Origin: Acidobacteriaceae bacterium KBS 83
GTDB lineage: Bacteria > Acidobacteriota > Terriglobia > Terriglobales > Acidobacteriaceae
Length of the DNA stretch: 64,000 nucleotides
NCBI GenBank assembly: GCA_000381585.1
Contig: KB906734.1
Location: 620,001 to 684,000 of the forward strand
Direction: 5' to 3'
Below are positions 9,249 to 18,395 of the stretch, one piece after another; within the stretch, counting starts at the first letter, position 1, and the number at the start of each line of letters is the position of its first letter. The notes under the pieces are model-generated. The model was not told where the DNA came from. It worked only from the letters and a program-made list of their open reading frames with translations, and searched no databases. A program made the translations under genes and the position numbers.

Positions 9249-10364
9249 TCAGGCGAGAGTCTGCACCTCGACCGAGAGCACGGGGGGCAAGTCGCGAACG
9301 ATTGGCGCCCAGTTGTCGCCCGCATCGGCAGATACATAGACCTGGCCACCGGTGGTGCCGAAGTAGATGCCGCAGTCATCCATGGTGTCCACGGCCATGG
9401 CGTCGCGCAGCACGTTCACGAAACAATTGCTCTGCGGCAAGCCTTTCGTGAGGGCTTCCCACTCATTGCCTCCGGAGCGGCTGCGGAAGACCCGCAATTT
9501 GCCCTCGGGCGGGAAGTGTTCGGAGTCGCTCTTGATAGGGACCACGTAAATGGTCTCGGGTTCGTGCGCGTGGACGTCAATGGCGAAGCCAAAGTCGGTG
9601 GGGAGATTGCCGCTGACCTCGCGCCAGTTGTCGCCGGCGTCATCGGAGCGCATCACATCCCAGTGCTTCTGCATGAAGAGCACGCCAGGTCGATTGCGGT
9701 GCATTGCGATGCGATGCACGCAGTGGCCGACCTCGGCGGTGGGGTCGGGAATGTACTGTGAGTGCAGTCCGCGGTTGATCGGCTTCCAGGATGCGCCACC
9801 GTCATCGCTACGAAACGCACCGGCCGCGGATATGGCGACGTAGATGCGCTTAGGATCGCTGGGGTCGAGCACGATCGTGTGCAGGCACATACCGCCTGCA
9901 CCCGGCTGCCAGCCTTTGGCCGTATCGTGTTCACGAAGGCCAGGGAGTTCGGTCCAGTTCTTACCGCCGTCGCCGGATTCAAAGATGGCGGCGTCTTCGA
10001 CGCCGGCGTAGACCTTGTCGGGATCGCTGAGCGAGGGCTCGATGTGCCAGACGCGCTTGAATTCCCAGGGGTGTGGTGTGCCGTCGTACCACATGTGCGT
10101 GCCTGGTGTGCCTTCATAGCTGAATTTGTTGCCGACAGGCTCCCAGGTTTTGCCGCCGTCATCGGAGCGTTGGATCACCTGTCCATGCCAGCCGGTGGAC
10201 GGCGCGCAGTAGATGCGGTTCGGATCGGCGGGCGAACCCTTGAGGTGGTAAACCTCCCAACCGGCGAAATGCGGCCCGCTGACGTCCCACTGCTGGCGCT
10301 TGCCGTCCGAGGTGAGGATGAATGCGCCCTTGTGGGTGCCTGCCAATACACGTACCTTGCTCAT
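9249..10364 (-). CDS. BNR/sialidase-like beta-propeller protein
   Basis: A protein of about 371 residues built of BNR/Asp-box repeats (SxDxGxxW), for example [45 protein letters not shown] and VSADAGDNW. This gives a predicted six- or seven-bladed propeller. It begins [17 protein letters not shown] without a signal peptide, so it is probably cytoplasmic; an ATG 15 bases upstream (10379) is less likely. Annotation pipelines tend to call such proteins exo-alpha-sialidase, but the sialidase Arg triad is not evident and no enzymatic claim is justified. The MoaD-like gene follows directly. Confidence 0.82.
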   Translation of the reverse strand: MSKVRVLAGTHKGAFILTSDGKRQQWDVSGPHFAGWEVYHLKGSPADPNRIYCAPSTGWHGQVIQRSDDGGKTWEPVGNKFSYEGTPGTHMWYDGTPHPWEFKRVWHIEPSLSDPDKVYAGVEDAAIFESGDGGKNWTELPGLREHDTAKGWQPGAGGMCLHTIVLDPSDPKRIYVAISAAGAFRSDDGGASWKPINRGLHSQYIPDPTAEVGHCVHRIAMHRNRPGVLFMQKHWDVMRSDDAGDNWREVSGNLPTDFGFAIDVHAHEPETIYVVPIKSDSEHFPPEGKLRVFRSRSGGNEWEALTKGLPQSNCFVNVLRDAMAVDTMDDCGIYFGTTGGQVYVSADAGDNWAPIVRDLPPVLSVEVQTLA

Positions 10365-10645
10365 GATTCGTGCCTCCACGCGACGACGCGCCGCAACATG
10401 ATGTTTGGCAAGTGGCTGGCGCTATGGTTTTCGGTAAACGGAACGTTAACAATCGCGGCAGATCGTTTGCAACCCTACTGGGACGACATCCGGGAAGCGA
10501 CGCGGACGGAGCTGATTCGCTCGACACCTCCATATTTTTTCTTGGAACTGTAATGCTCCCGTTACACGCGGAGACCGGAGCACCGCCTATTCCTTTTTGT
10601 GTCGGCTTAATGGCCGCAATCAAGGCCGAACACAAGAGGACAGTG

Positions 10646-12262
10646 ATGCAAAAAGTACTCGCAACATCCGTGGCAGCGCTCATGATTGCCACTCAAGTAT
10701 TGGCTCCGGCCACGGTTCACGCGGAGCATGACAGTTCAACAGCCACTCCGATTAAGCATGTGGTGGTGATCTTCGGTGAAAACATCTCCTTCGATCACTA
10801 CTTCGGCAGCTATCCCAACGCGCTGAACCCACGGAACGAACCGCGGTTCATCGCGGCGCAGGACACGCCAGCCGTCAATGGTTATACCGATGGGCTGCTT
10901 TTCAGCAATCCGAACTTTTTGAACAAGTCCGGCAATGCTGGTGGCGCGAGCAATCCGTTTCGCCTGGACCGCTCGCAGGCGGCGACTGCGGACCAGGATC
11001 ATGACTACACGCCGGAGCAGCAGGCCTTTCACGGCGGACTGATGGATTCGTTCCCTCAATACACGGGCACGCCGGGACCGCCGCCGAACGGGCAAGCAAC
11101 GAACGGTCTGGTGATGGGCTACTACGACGGCAACACCGTGACGGCGCTGTGGAACTACGCGCAGCGCTTCGCAATGAACGACAACTCGTACAACACGACC
11201 TTCGGGCCTTCGACGCCGGGAGCGATCAATCTGATCTCCGGCCAGACCAACGGTCTCGCGGATCAGTCGAATGCCGGCGGAGACGTGATTGGGGACGGCA
11301 ATGGCGGCTTCACGCTGATCAGCGACGCCGACCCGATTGGCGATGTGTGCTCGACCACAACCGGTGCCCTGGTGCAGTTCTCTGGACAGAACATTGGCGA
11401 TCTGCTGAACACGCGCGGTGTGAACTGGGGTTTCTTTGAGGGCGGTTTCGACCTTACGAAGAAAAATCCCGACGGCAGCACGGGCTGCGCACGGTCGCAT
11501 ACCTCGGCTGTGACGAATACAAAGAAGGCCGATTACATCCCCCATCATCAGCCCTTCCAGTACTACGCATCGACCGCAAACCCGAAGCACCTGCGCCCTT
11601 CCTCGAAATTTGCGATCGGGCAGACTGACCAGGCAAATCATCAATATGACATCGACGATTTCTTTACGGCGGTCCAGGCTGGAAACTTCCCGGCAGTGAG
11701 TTACCTGAAGGCCGCGGGCTACCAGGACGCGCACGCTGGCTACTCCGATCCATTGGACGAGCAGGCCTTCGTGGTGAAGGTGATCAACTTCCTCCAACAG
11801 CAGCGCGATTGGAAGTCGACCGCAGTATTCATTGCGTACGACGATTCCGATGGCTGGTATGACCACCAGCTTGGTCAGATTGTGAACCAGTCAACCACTG
11901 CTGCCGACGCGCTGACCGCACCGGGAGCCTGCGGCAACGGGACGGATTCGGCCCTGCCCGGAGAATCTGGCCCGCACGCACAGGGTCGTTGCGGCTACGG
12001 TCCGCGGCTGCCTCTGCTGCTGATCTCGCCCTATGCTAAGCAGAACTACGTCGATCACACATTGACGGATCAGACTTCAACGTTGAGGTTCATCGAGGAC
12101 AACTGGCTCGAGGGACAGCGGATCGGCAATGGATCGTTCGACGCGATCGCGGGGACGGTGAACGGTATGTTCGACTTCTCCCGCCACCACGACAACGACA
12201 ATGACCGGCCATTCTTCCTGGATGAGAACTCCGGTGAGCCGATCAATGGCCACGGGCGCTAA
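10646..12262 (+). CDS. exported phosphoesterase, phospholipase C / acid phosphatase type
   Basis: A protein of 538 residues of the phosphoesterase family that includes bacterial phospholipase C and AcpA-type acid phosphatases. A signal peptide covers about residues 1-29 (ending VHA). The N-terminal metal and catalytic motif HVVVIFGENISFDHYFGSYP lies at about residues 36-55, with Asn-Ile-Ser in the usual nucleophile region. A second metal-binding motif, YDDSDGWYDH, is near residue 400, and the C-terminal part has LLLISPYAKQNYVDHT. The start at 10646 has a good AGAGGA ribosome-binding site; the frame stays open upstream but that part is not protein-like. Likely role: phosphate release from lipids or other phosphoesters outside the cytoplasm. 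Confidence 0.9.
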   Translation: MQKVLATSVAALMIATQVLAPATVHAEHDSSTATPIKHVVVIFGENISFDHYFGSYPNALNPRNEPRFIAAQDTPAVNGYTDGLLFSNPNFLNKSGNAGGASNPFRLDRSQAATADQDHDYTPEQQAFHGGLMDSFPQYTGTPGPPPNGQATNGLVMGYYDGNTVTALWNYAQRFAMNDNSYNTTFGPSTPGAINLISGQTNGLADQSNAGGDVIGDGNGGFTLISDADPIGDVCSTTTGALVQFSGQNIGDLLNTRGVNWGFFEGGFDLTKKNPDGSTGCARSHTSAVTNTKKADYIPHHQPFQYYASTANPKHLRPSSKFAIGQTDQANHQYDIDDFFTAVQAGNFPAVSYLKAAGYQDAHAGYSDPLDEQAFVVKVINFLQQQRDWKSTAVFIAYDDSDGWYDHQLGQIVNQSTTAADALTAPGACGNGTDSALPGESGPHAQGRCGYGPRLPLLLISPYAKQNYVDHTLTDQTSTLRFIEDNWLEGQRIGNGSFDAIAGTVNGMFDFSRHHDNDNDRPFFLDENSGEPINGHGR

Positions 12263-12303
12263 CAAGTTGTCCGGAGTGCTTTCCTTCGCCTGCTGAAAAC
12301 TGC

Positions 12304-12345
12304 AGAGGATACCCGGAAGTACCCGCCGGGTATCCTCTTTTATTT
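12304..12345 (+). terminator. rho-independent terminator after the phosphoesterase gene
   Basis: AGAGGATACCCGG (12304-12316) pairs perfectly with CCGGGTATCCTCT (12326-12338) across a 9-base loop and is followed by TTTATTT. The 13-bp stem with a U-rich tail is a good intrinsic terminator. It lies just 16 bases before the multicopper oxidase start, so it separates the two genes or acts as an attenuator. Confidence 0.85.
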
Positions 12346-12360
12346 GGACCCAAAATCTCA

Positions 12361-13965
12361 ATGATTGATTTCTTTCGCTCCACGCGCCGCGAGTTCATGA
12401 AGAGCGGCGCACTTGCAGCTGCCGGCGCTGGCCTAATGCTGCCGCACGATGGGAATGCCGGCGCCGACGCTCTCGATCCCTCGACGCTGGTTCCCTTTGT
12501 TGATCCGCTGCCCGTGCCGCGCGTGATGAAGCCGGCAGGCATACGACCGGATCCTGAGCAGACGGGGCGACAGATTCCCTACTACCGGATGCGGATGCAC
12601 GAGGTGCGGCAGAAAGTGCACCGCGATCTGCCACCGACGCGCATGTGGAGCTTTGAGGACAGCTTTCCCGGACCAACGATTGAGGTGAAGAGCGGCGAGG
12701 GCGCGATCGTCGAATGGGCGAATGAGTTGCCATTGCGTCACTTTCTGCCCATCGACCACACGTTGCATGGCGCGGAGCGGTCGCTGCCGGAGGTGCGCTC
12801 TGTCATTCATCTGCACGGTGGCAGAACGCCTGCAGCGAGCGATGGGTATCCAGAGGAGTGGGTGGTGCCAGGGAAGTCGCAGAGGTGCTTCTATCCCGCG
12901 AAGCAGGATGCGGCGCTGCTCTTCTACCACGACCACACGATGGGAATAAACCGGCTGAACATCTACGCGGGGATGCTGGGATTGTTCATCGTGCGCGACG
13001 CGCAGGAAGCTGCGCTCCATCTTCCTTCGGGCAAGTATGAGGTGCCTCTATTGATCGCCGACCGACTACTGGGCAAGGATGGACAGCTCGTGTATCCGGT
13101 GTCGGAGCATCCTGATCGACCGTGGGTCCCCGAGGTTTTCGGCAACGCGATCCTGGTGAATGGCAAGCTGCTGCCGTACCTGGATGTTGAGCCGCGGCGC
13201 TACCGGCTGCGAGTCATGAATGGTTCTAATGGGCGGTTCTATCGACTGTCCTTTGAAAACAAACATGAGATGCACGTGATCGGAAACGACCAGGGATTGC
13301 TGAGCGCGCCGGTCGCGGTGAAGCGTGTGCCCCTCGCGCCGGCGGAACGCATAGATCTGGTGGTTGATTTTGCCGCGATGGCGGGCACACACGTAAAGCT
13401 GGTGAGCGATTCATTCGACATCATGGACTTCCGAGTCGCGGCGAAAGGCAGTGAAGATACCAGCGTGTTGCCCGCGGTCCTACGAGCGCCTCTGCGGCTC
13501 GATCCCGCAACTGCGGTTCGCACCCGACGGCTCACGCTGGATGAGCGGATGGACGATATTCAGCGGTCGATGGGGATGCTGCTGAATAACACGCCGTGGC
13601 ATGCGCCGATTACAGAGAAGGCGACGCTGGGCACGACGGAGATCTGGGAGATGGTAAACCTGACGGATGATTCCCATCCGATCCATCTGCATCTTGTGCG
13701 GTTACAGATACTGGACCGGCGGCGTTTCGACCAATTTGAATATCAGGCGAAGGGCACACTCCGCTTCACCGGGCCAGCGCAGCAGCCGGAGGCGCATGAA
13801 GCGGGGTGGAAAGATACGGTAGGCTCCGACCCGGGAATGGTGACACGCATTGTGGTCCCGTTCGAAGGCTATGCAGGACGTTATGTGTGGCACTGTCACA
13901 TCCTGGAGCACGAAGACAACGAGATGATGCGTCCGTACGAAGTGTTGCCTGCGCTGCACTCTTGA
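12361..13965 (+). CDS. Tat-exported multicopper oxidase (CotA / bilirubin-oxidase-like)
   Basis: A protein of 534 residues with a twin-arginine signal (TRREFMKSGALAAAGAGL, about residues 8-25). All four copper motifs are present: HLHGG at about 149, YHDHTMG at about 188, HPIHLH at about 438 and WHCHILEHEDNEMM at about 509. The type 1 copper ligands (Cys, His, Met) and the trinuclear-centre histidines are therefore intact. The cupredoxin domain order fits the CotA/bilirubin oxidase group. Probable role: oxidation of phenolics or metal ions in the periplasm. It begins 16 bases after a terminator hairpin, with no obvious promoter of its own. Confidence 0.92.
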   Translation: MIDFFRSTRREFMKSGALAAAGAGLMLPHDGNAGADALDPSTLVPFVDPLPVPRVMKPAGIRPDPEQTGRQIPYYRMRMHEVRQKVHRDLPPTRMWSFEDSFPGPTIEVKSGEGAIVEWANELPLRHFLPIDHTLHGAERSLPEVRSVIHLHGGRTPAASDGYPEEWVVPGKSQRCFYPAKQDAALLFYHDHTMGINRLNIYAGMLGLFIVRDAQEAALHLPSGKYEVPLLIADRLLGKDGQLVYPVSEHPDRPWVPEVFGNAILVNGKLLPYLDVEPRRYRLRVMNGSNGRFYRLSFENKHEMHVIGNDQGLLSAPVAVKRVPLAPAERIDLVVDFAAMAGTHVKLVSDSFDIMDFRVAAKGSEDTSVLPAVLRAPLRLDPATAVRTRRLTLDERMDDIQRSMGMLLNNTPWHAPITEKATLGTTEIWEMVNLTDDSHPIHLHLVRLQILDRRRFDQFEYQAKGTLRFTGPAQQPEAHEAGWKDTVGSDPGMVTRIVVPFEGYAGRYVWHCHILEHEDNEMMRPYEVLPALHS

Positions 13966-13990
13966 AATAGCAAAAAAATGCGCTCACGAT

Positions 13991-14020
13991 TTGACAATCG
14001 CAGGGAAGATTTTCTATCTT
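13991..14020 (+). promoter_or_regulatory. candidate sigma70 promoter for the GxGYxYP gene
   Basis: TTGACA (13991-13996) is followed after 18 bases by TATCTT (14015-14020), a 4-of-6 match to the -10 box. It lies about 80 bases before the ATG at 14101 in the intergenic space after the multicopper oxidase. Confidence 0.5.
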
Positions 14021-14100
14021 TTCGCCTGCTCTCTGATAACGCTATCTTAGAGCCGCGAAAAAGTGCTAACAGCCACCTCCACCCCCCCTGAGGAGAGCGC

Positions 14101-16108
14101 ATGCCTGCACCCCTGACCGCGTTATCCCGCCGTACATTTCTGGCTTTAAGCGGTGCTGCCGCCGGCAGCACCGCTATATCTTCGTTCGCCGCAAACACGA
14201 ACACGCAGCGTCCTTCTACGGGCGCACTTCCAACATTTCCCAGAGCGAATTTTTCTCGAAGCTGCTGATCTGTCTGCGCTCACCGGCGATGACCAGTGTC
14301 TGCTGGTGAGCCTGCAGGGCCAGGTGAACCGGAAGCAGCCGCGGCTCTATTTCTACTGGGGCACGGACACCACCAACCAGACCTGGCTGAACACGATCAC
14401 TGTGGCACATCGCATCAGTATGGATCCGTGGGAGTTCCTGGCGAAGTATCGCTCGGAGATCCGCGGCGCTGTGATCTACGACCTGAATGTTCCCGACACG
14501 GTTAACGTCGCAACCGCGATTGCCAGCATGCGCGGAGGAGTAATCGCGACCGCGGAACTGGCGAAGGCGCATCAACTGAACGTCATCGAGGACCTGACAG
14601 GAAAATTCGCAAATGGAATGGCCGCATATCAGTGGGCGTTCGACACTATCTGGCCGCACATGCCGAACCGCATCCTGACGGCGATCAGTCCGACGAACTC
14701 CGCGCAGGCGGCAAATGTACAGTGGACCACTCTGCTCCAGGTCACGCAGCCGGTGACCGACGGCTCAAACAAGGCGGTCTACACAGCAGACCTGACACCA
14801 TTTCTCACCAACGGCGGTGCGGTTTACGTTCGCTGGACGGATGCTTATACCAACGATGGCTGGGGACCTTCGGTCGATCAGGTGACAGTAAGCGCCGATG
14901 GCAACGTGATCGCGTCGTTTCAGCCGGGGAGCGCGAGCGAAGCACCGTACGTCTTCGACCTGGACAGTTCGCAGACCGCGAGCGGATGGCGCTTCGCCGA
15001 TGGCACGGAATACTTCATCTACAAATTCGTACCTCCCGCGGGCACAAAGACACTGACGCTATCCACCGAGATGTGGAACGAGTACGTGGTATCTGCGACG
15101 AGCACAGCCCCTAGCATGCAGCAGGGCAATCCAAACTTCCGCGACTATATCGTCGCCGCACAGGCACCGGTCTTCTGGCTGGACCCACAGGACCCCACGC
15201 AGACTGCGCTGTTCACCTCGATTCTGAAACGCGCCGAGCCGGATACGCCGTACCTGGGCTGGTTCCCGCAGGGACATGAGATGCCCGGCGTGACTTTATG
15301 CGGGCAATATGGCTCGCCGGTCGTCGCGGCGGATTTCTACATCAACGGGTCAGTATTCGCGGGCGGCGCGCCGGCGCCGATCAGCTCGCGCATCACGCAT
15401 CCGTCGGTCCCGAAGCTGCAAAACAAGATTTACCTGACCCTGACCATGGTCGAAGGCGACAACGCGCAATACAACCAGCACCGCATGCGGTCGATCTGGG
15501 ATGATGCCGGTCGCGGAACGATTCCCCTCAACTGGAGCATCAGCGTGCTGCTCTACGACCTCGGGCCGAGCATCCTCGCCTACTATCAGCGCACTGCCAC
15601 GGCGAATGATCTGCTGATGGCGGGACCGTCAGGCGCGGGGTATACCTATCCTGCGGTGTGGCCGGCCGCAGCACTCGAAGCGTACACGCAACGCAGCGGC
15701 GCGTACATGCGGGCGACCGGGATGGATACGCTGTTCGCCTACAACCGCAACGGCTCAACCGATCTGCCATTCACGGCATCGATCATCGATCGCTACGAGC
15801 GCAATGTGCCTGGGCTTCTGGGCATTGCCTACAACTACGAGTCTTCGAGTCAGGTGAGCTTTGTCGACGGGATGCCGCTCGCAACACTCATAGGCGTGAA
15901 TGACGCGGCGAGTGGTCAGACACAACTGGCGCAGGTGGCGGCGGCGTGGGACGGGTCGGCTCCGCTGTTCGTTGCGGCCGGACTCGAATCCTGGAACATG
16001 ACGCCGACGGATGCGAAGAACCTGGTCGAATCTCTGGGCCCGCAATTCCAGGTGGTGCGCGGCGACACGTTCTTCCAGATGCTGCGGGCGACGCAGAAGA
16101 AGAGTTAG
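14101..16108 (+). pseudogene. GxGYxYP-domain exported protein, frameshifted after the signal peptide
   Basis: An ATG at 14101 with a strong GAGGAG ribosome-binding site encodes a Tat-like signal (LSRRTFLALSGAAAG) and about 37 further residues, ending ANFSRSC then stop. The body of the protein continues in the next frame from about FLEAADLSALTGDDQ to the stop at 16108. The shift maps to a run of five T at 14250-14254: with four T the reading is ANFLEAADL and the whole gene, about 668 residues, is open. The body carries GPSGAGYTYP, the motif that names the GxGYxYP putative glycoside hydrolase family, plus a beta-sandwich insertion at about residues 200-330. It could be a real mutation, a sequencing error or, less likely, programmed frameshifting. 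Confidence 0.85.
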
Positions 16109-16117
16109 ACCATATCG

Positions 16118-16158
16118 GTTGCGGCTCAGCTTCAATTCAACCGAAGTTGAGCTGCAAC
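16118..16158. terminator. hairpin between convergent genes
   Basis: A 16-bp stem (16118-16133 with 16143-16158) contains two G-U wobble pairs and a 9-base loop, and overlaps the last codons of the UBP zinc-finger gene. It lies just after the stop of the GxGYxYP gene. There is no U-run, so it is a weak terminator or an RNA-stability element. Confidence 0.4.
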
Positions 16159-16400
16159 TGGTCCACATAGCACCAGCCCCAGGTCTCGCCGGGTTCGATG
16201 GAGCGCATGATGGGATGCTTCGTGCCATGGAAGTGCTTCGTCGCGTGACGATTCTTGGATGAGTCACAGCAGCCGACGTGACCGCACTCCATGCAGAGCC
16301 GCAGGTGGACCCAACGATCACCTGTTTTCAGGCATTCTTCGCATCCGTTAGTGCGCGGTTCAACATGCTGAATCTGATCGAGATGGGTGCAGCGCTTCAT
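16137..16400 (-). CDS. UBP-type zinc finger protein
   Basis: A protein of 87 residues that is almost entirely a UBP-type zinc finger (ZnF-UBP). Visible ligands are the initial CTH, then CEEC, LCMECGHVGCCD and the HATKHFHGTKHP histidine cluster, with the conserved C-terminal Trp region ETWGW. In eukaryotes this fold binds the C-terminal Gly-Gly of free ubiquitin. Bacteria lack ubiquitin, so the ligand here is unknown. It lies 22 bases downstream of the carbonic anhydrase gene and is probably cotranscribed with it. Confidence 0.88.
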   Translation of the reverse strand: MKRCTHLDQIQHVEPRTNGCEECLKTGDRWVHLRLCMECGHVGCCDSSKNRHATKHFHGTKHPIMRSIEPGETWGWCYVDQLQLNFG

Positions 16401-16422
16401 CGCTTCTCTCCTTCGGTCGAGC

Positions 16423-16983
16423 TTACTCCGCGGCGGTCTTCCACTGTTTTTGTTCGGCGGTCTTCCACTGTTTTTGTTCTTCGAGATAGCTGTTGGTGTA
16501 GTCGAGATAGTTGCGGGCGTACATCAGGATCTGCTCGCGGTCCTTGTCTTCGAGCGTGCGGCGCTGCTTCGCCGGCAGCCCGGCCCACAAGGTCCGCGGC
16601 GGGACGATAGTGCCCTCAGGGATGAGCGCGCCGGCGGCAATGATGGAACCCTCGCCGATGCGCGCGCCGTTGAGGATGACGGCACCCATGCCAATAAGGC
16701 AGGTGTCTTCAATGACGCAGCCGTGGACGGTGGCGTTGTGACCAATGGTGACCCAATCGCCCACAACGACCGGCCATTTGTAGCGCATGCCATGAAGTAC
16801 TGCGCAGTCCTGCACGTTGGAGTTGGCACCTAGCCGGATGGAGTGCACGTCTCCGCGAAGTACGGCGTTCATCCAGACGCTCGCGTGCTCGCCGAGCGTG
16901 ACCTCCCCCAGGATCTGGGCGGAGATATCGACGTAGCAGGAAGCGGGGATGACGGGCGTGTGGCCGAGGTAGGAACGGATCAT
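16423..16983 (-). CDS. gamma-class carbonic anhydrase family protein
   Basis: A left-handed beta-helix protein of 186 residues with hexapeptide repeats, like YrdA/PaaY and gamma carbonic anhydrases. The zinc histidines are seen in CAVLHGM and GHNATVHGC, and the core has the usual HASVWMNAVLRGDVHSIRLG. It probably forms a trimer in the cytoplasm. Some members hydrate CO2, others are acyltransferases or have no known activity, so the reaction is not certain. The C-terminal tail holds two tandem copies of the octapeptide EQKQWKTA caused by a 24-base duplication. Confidence 0.88.
   Translation of the reverse strand: MIRSYLGHTPVIPASCYVDISAQILGEVTLGEHASVWMNAVLRGDVHSIRLGANSNVQDCAVLHGMRYKWPVVVGDWVTIGHNATVHGCVIEDTCLIGMGAVILNGARIGEGSIIAAGALIPEGTIVPPRTLWAGLPAKQRRTLEDKDREQILMYARNYLDYTNSYLEEQKQWKTAEQKQWKTAAE
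16432..16479. repeat. perfect 24-bp tandem duplication
   Basis: Two identical 24-base units, 16432-16455 and 16456-16479, lie head to tail in the 3' end of the carbonic anhydrase gene. They keep the frame and double the octapeptide EQKQWKTA. The perfect identity suggests a recent slippage event. Confidence 0.95.
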
Positions 16984-17048
16984 GCTTCCAGTGTATTGCT
17001 GGCCAACATCGGGCCAGATTGCGGGCCGCCGTCAGCGTTCGTTCCAGA

Positions 17049-18395
17049 TCATCGTTTACTCAGATTGATCGAGAGTTCTGTGTTGGTCGGAAAACTGACC
17101 TGGTGCCCGATGGCAATATAACGGCGATAAATGGATTTGCCGAATGCGTAGACAGCAAAGCCTGTGGATGCGTCGCGGCTGGAGGCCGCCATCGTGACAA
17201 TGCGGGCAGCCAGGCCGAAACCATTGCTGGTGACGCCCTGACGGAGAATGTCGTCGTTGTCGCCGTTGGTAGAAGCCGCTGCCATGAGGCCGAGCACCAG
17301 GGGCGCGAGAAAGCGGCCTTTATCAGGCTGTGCGCGCGTGCCGCCTTCCTCGTCGAGTGCGACGTTCTGTCTCTTCTGGCCTTGAATGGATGAGAGATTG
17401 CCTTCGATATGCTGCCCTGGGCTAGCAGCGACGGAGGCACCCACGGAACGAAAACTGAATCGTAGACGACCGTTGCGGGCGAAGGATCGCGCCGGGCGGG
17501 CCTGCAGCACTACACCGTTGAGTGAGGTGCCGGCCGGTAGCATCAGCTTTCCCTGCGGATTGCAAAAGGGTTTCACGAGCACGGCGGAGACCGGATCACC
17601 TTTCTTGGATGTTGCCGAGCTGATGCCCGCGGTGAGCCGCGCCTGTATGTTGCCGGAGGTGAGATCCACAGCTTCGGCTGCCGGAATCGGCGCAGATGCG
17701 GACGCAAGGGGCAGCCGTAGTGGTTCGCGGAGTACCGCATCGAATTGCGACCCGGCCCAGACGCGCTGCGGGTGATATGGCAACTGGCTGTAGAGAAGCT
17801 GCTTCCCCCAGTCGCCCTTGTGCGGATTGTGAATCATGTCGCGCACCTGCTCGATCTGTTCGTGGATCATTGCCTTCACTCGACCCATGATCGAGGACGG
17901 AGGCGGATGCGCCCCGAGCGAGATGGTGGCGGCATTCCGCATTTTGCCTACCGCATCGACCGGCAGTATCGCGCCTGATGGAGATAACAACTGCGTGACG
18001 CGAACGACAGGAACGCGAAGCGGCGTGAAATCGCCGTCAAGTTTCGCGTTCACCCGCGTGCTGCGATCTGCTGCGGGCGTATCGGAGATCACTCCTTCGG
18101 CGGCGGTGCCCGCCGGCAGCAGGAGGCGGTTAGGACCGTAAACCGGTTCTGTGAGCTTGCCACGGAAAGGCTTGCCGGTCTGGAGTGTGAGGGTTTGTGT
18201 GATTTCCAGACGAAGCGGAACCTCTGCTGGAATGGAGAGCGATGGAACAGGATCCGGATCCGCTACCGCAGATGCGAAGGCAGACTGAACCTGCCCCCAC
18301 GCCGTGCACGAAGAAAATGTTGCAATAAGCAGGACCTCTGCAACACGGCGCTGCGCGAGACAGCCCCGCTTCACGAATGACTGCTTGCGCTTCAT
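17049..18395 (-). CDS. exported protein of unknown function
   Basis: A protein of 448 residues starting MKRKQSFVKRGCLAQRR with a signal peptide at about 18-35 (LIATFSSCTAWG). The ATG at 18395 overlaps the stop of the upstream gene as ATGA, so this start is preferred over one at 18551. The mature part is rich in beta strands, with two similar segments of the form SIPAEVPLRLEITQTL... and LLLPAGTAAEGVI, later LMLPAGTSLNGVV, suggesting a repeated module. No family is recognised; similar large exported proteins are common in Acidobacteria. It is the last gene of a coupled trio. Confidence 0.8.
   Translation of the reverse strand: MKRKQSFVKRGCLAQRRVAEVLLIATFSSCTAWGQVQSAFASAVADPDPVPSLSIPAEVPLRLEITQTLTLQTGKPFRGKLTEPVYGPNRLLLPAGTAAEGVISDTPAADRSTRVNAKLDGDFTPLRVPVVRVTQLLSPSGAILPVDAVGKMRNAATISLGAHPPPSSIMGRVKAMIHEQIEQVRDMIHNPHKGDWGKQLLYSQLPYHPQRVWAGSQFDAVLREPLRLPLASASAPIPAAEAVDLTSGNIQARLTAGISSATSKKGDPVSAVLVKPFCNPQGKLMLPAGTSLNGVVLQARPARSFARNGRLRFSFRSVGASVAASPGQHIEGNLSSIQGQKRQNVALDEEGGTRAQPDKGRFLAPLVLGLMAAASTNGDNDDILRQGVTSNGFGLAARIVTMAASSRDASTGFAVYAFGKSIYRRYIAIGHQVSFPTNTELSINLSKR

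Noticed and set aside
10736-11866. A 376-residue frame antisense to the phosphoesterase.
   Set aside because: It lies wholly opposite a gene with clear domains; long antisense frames are expected in GC-rich DNA.
14153-14215. ATG at 14153 as start of an intact GxGYxYP protein.
   Set aside because: It has no ribosome-binding site and gives no signal peptide, whereas ATG 14101 has both in the neighbouring frame.
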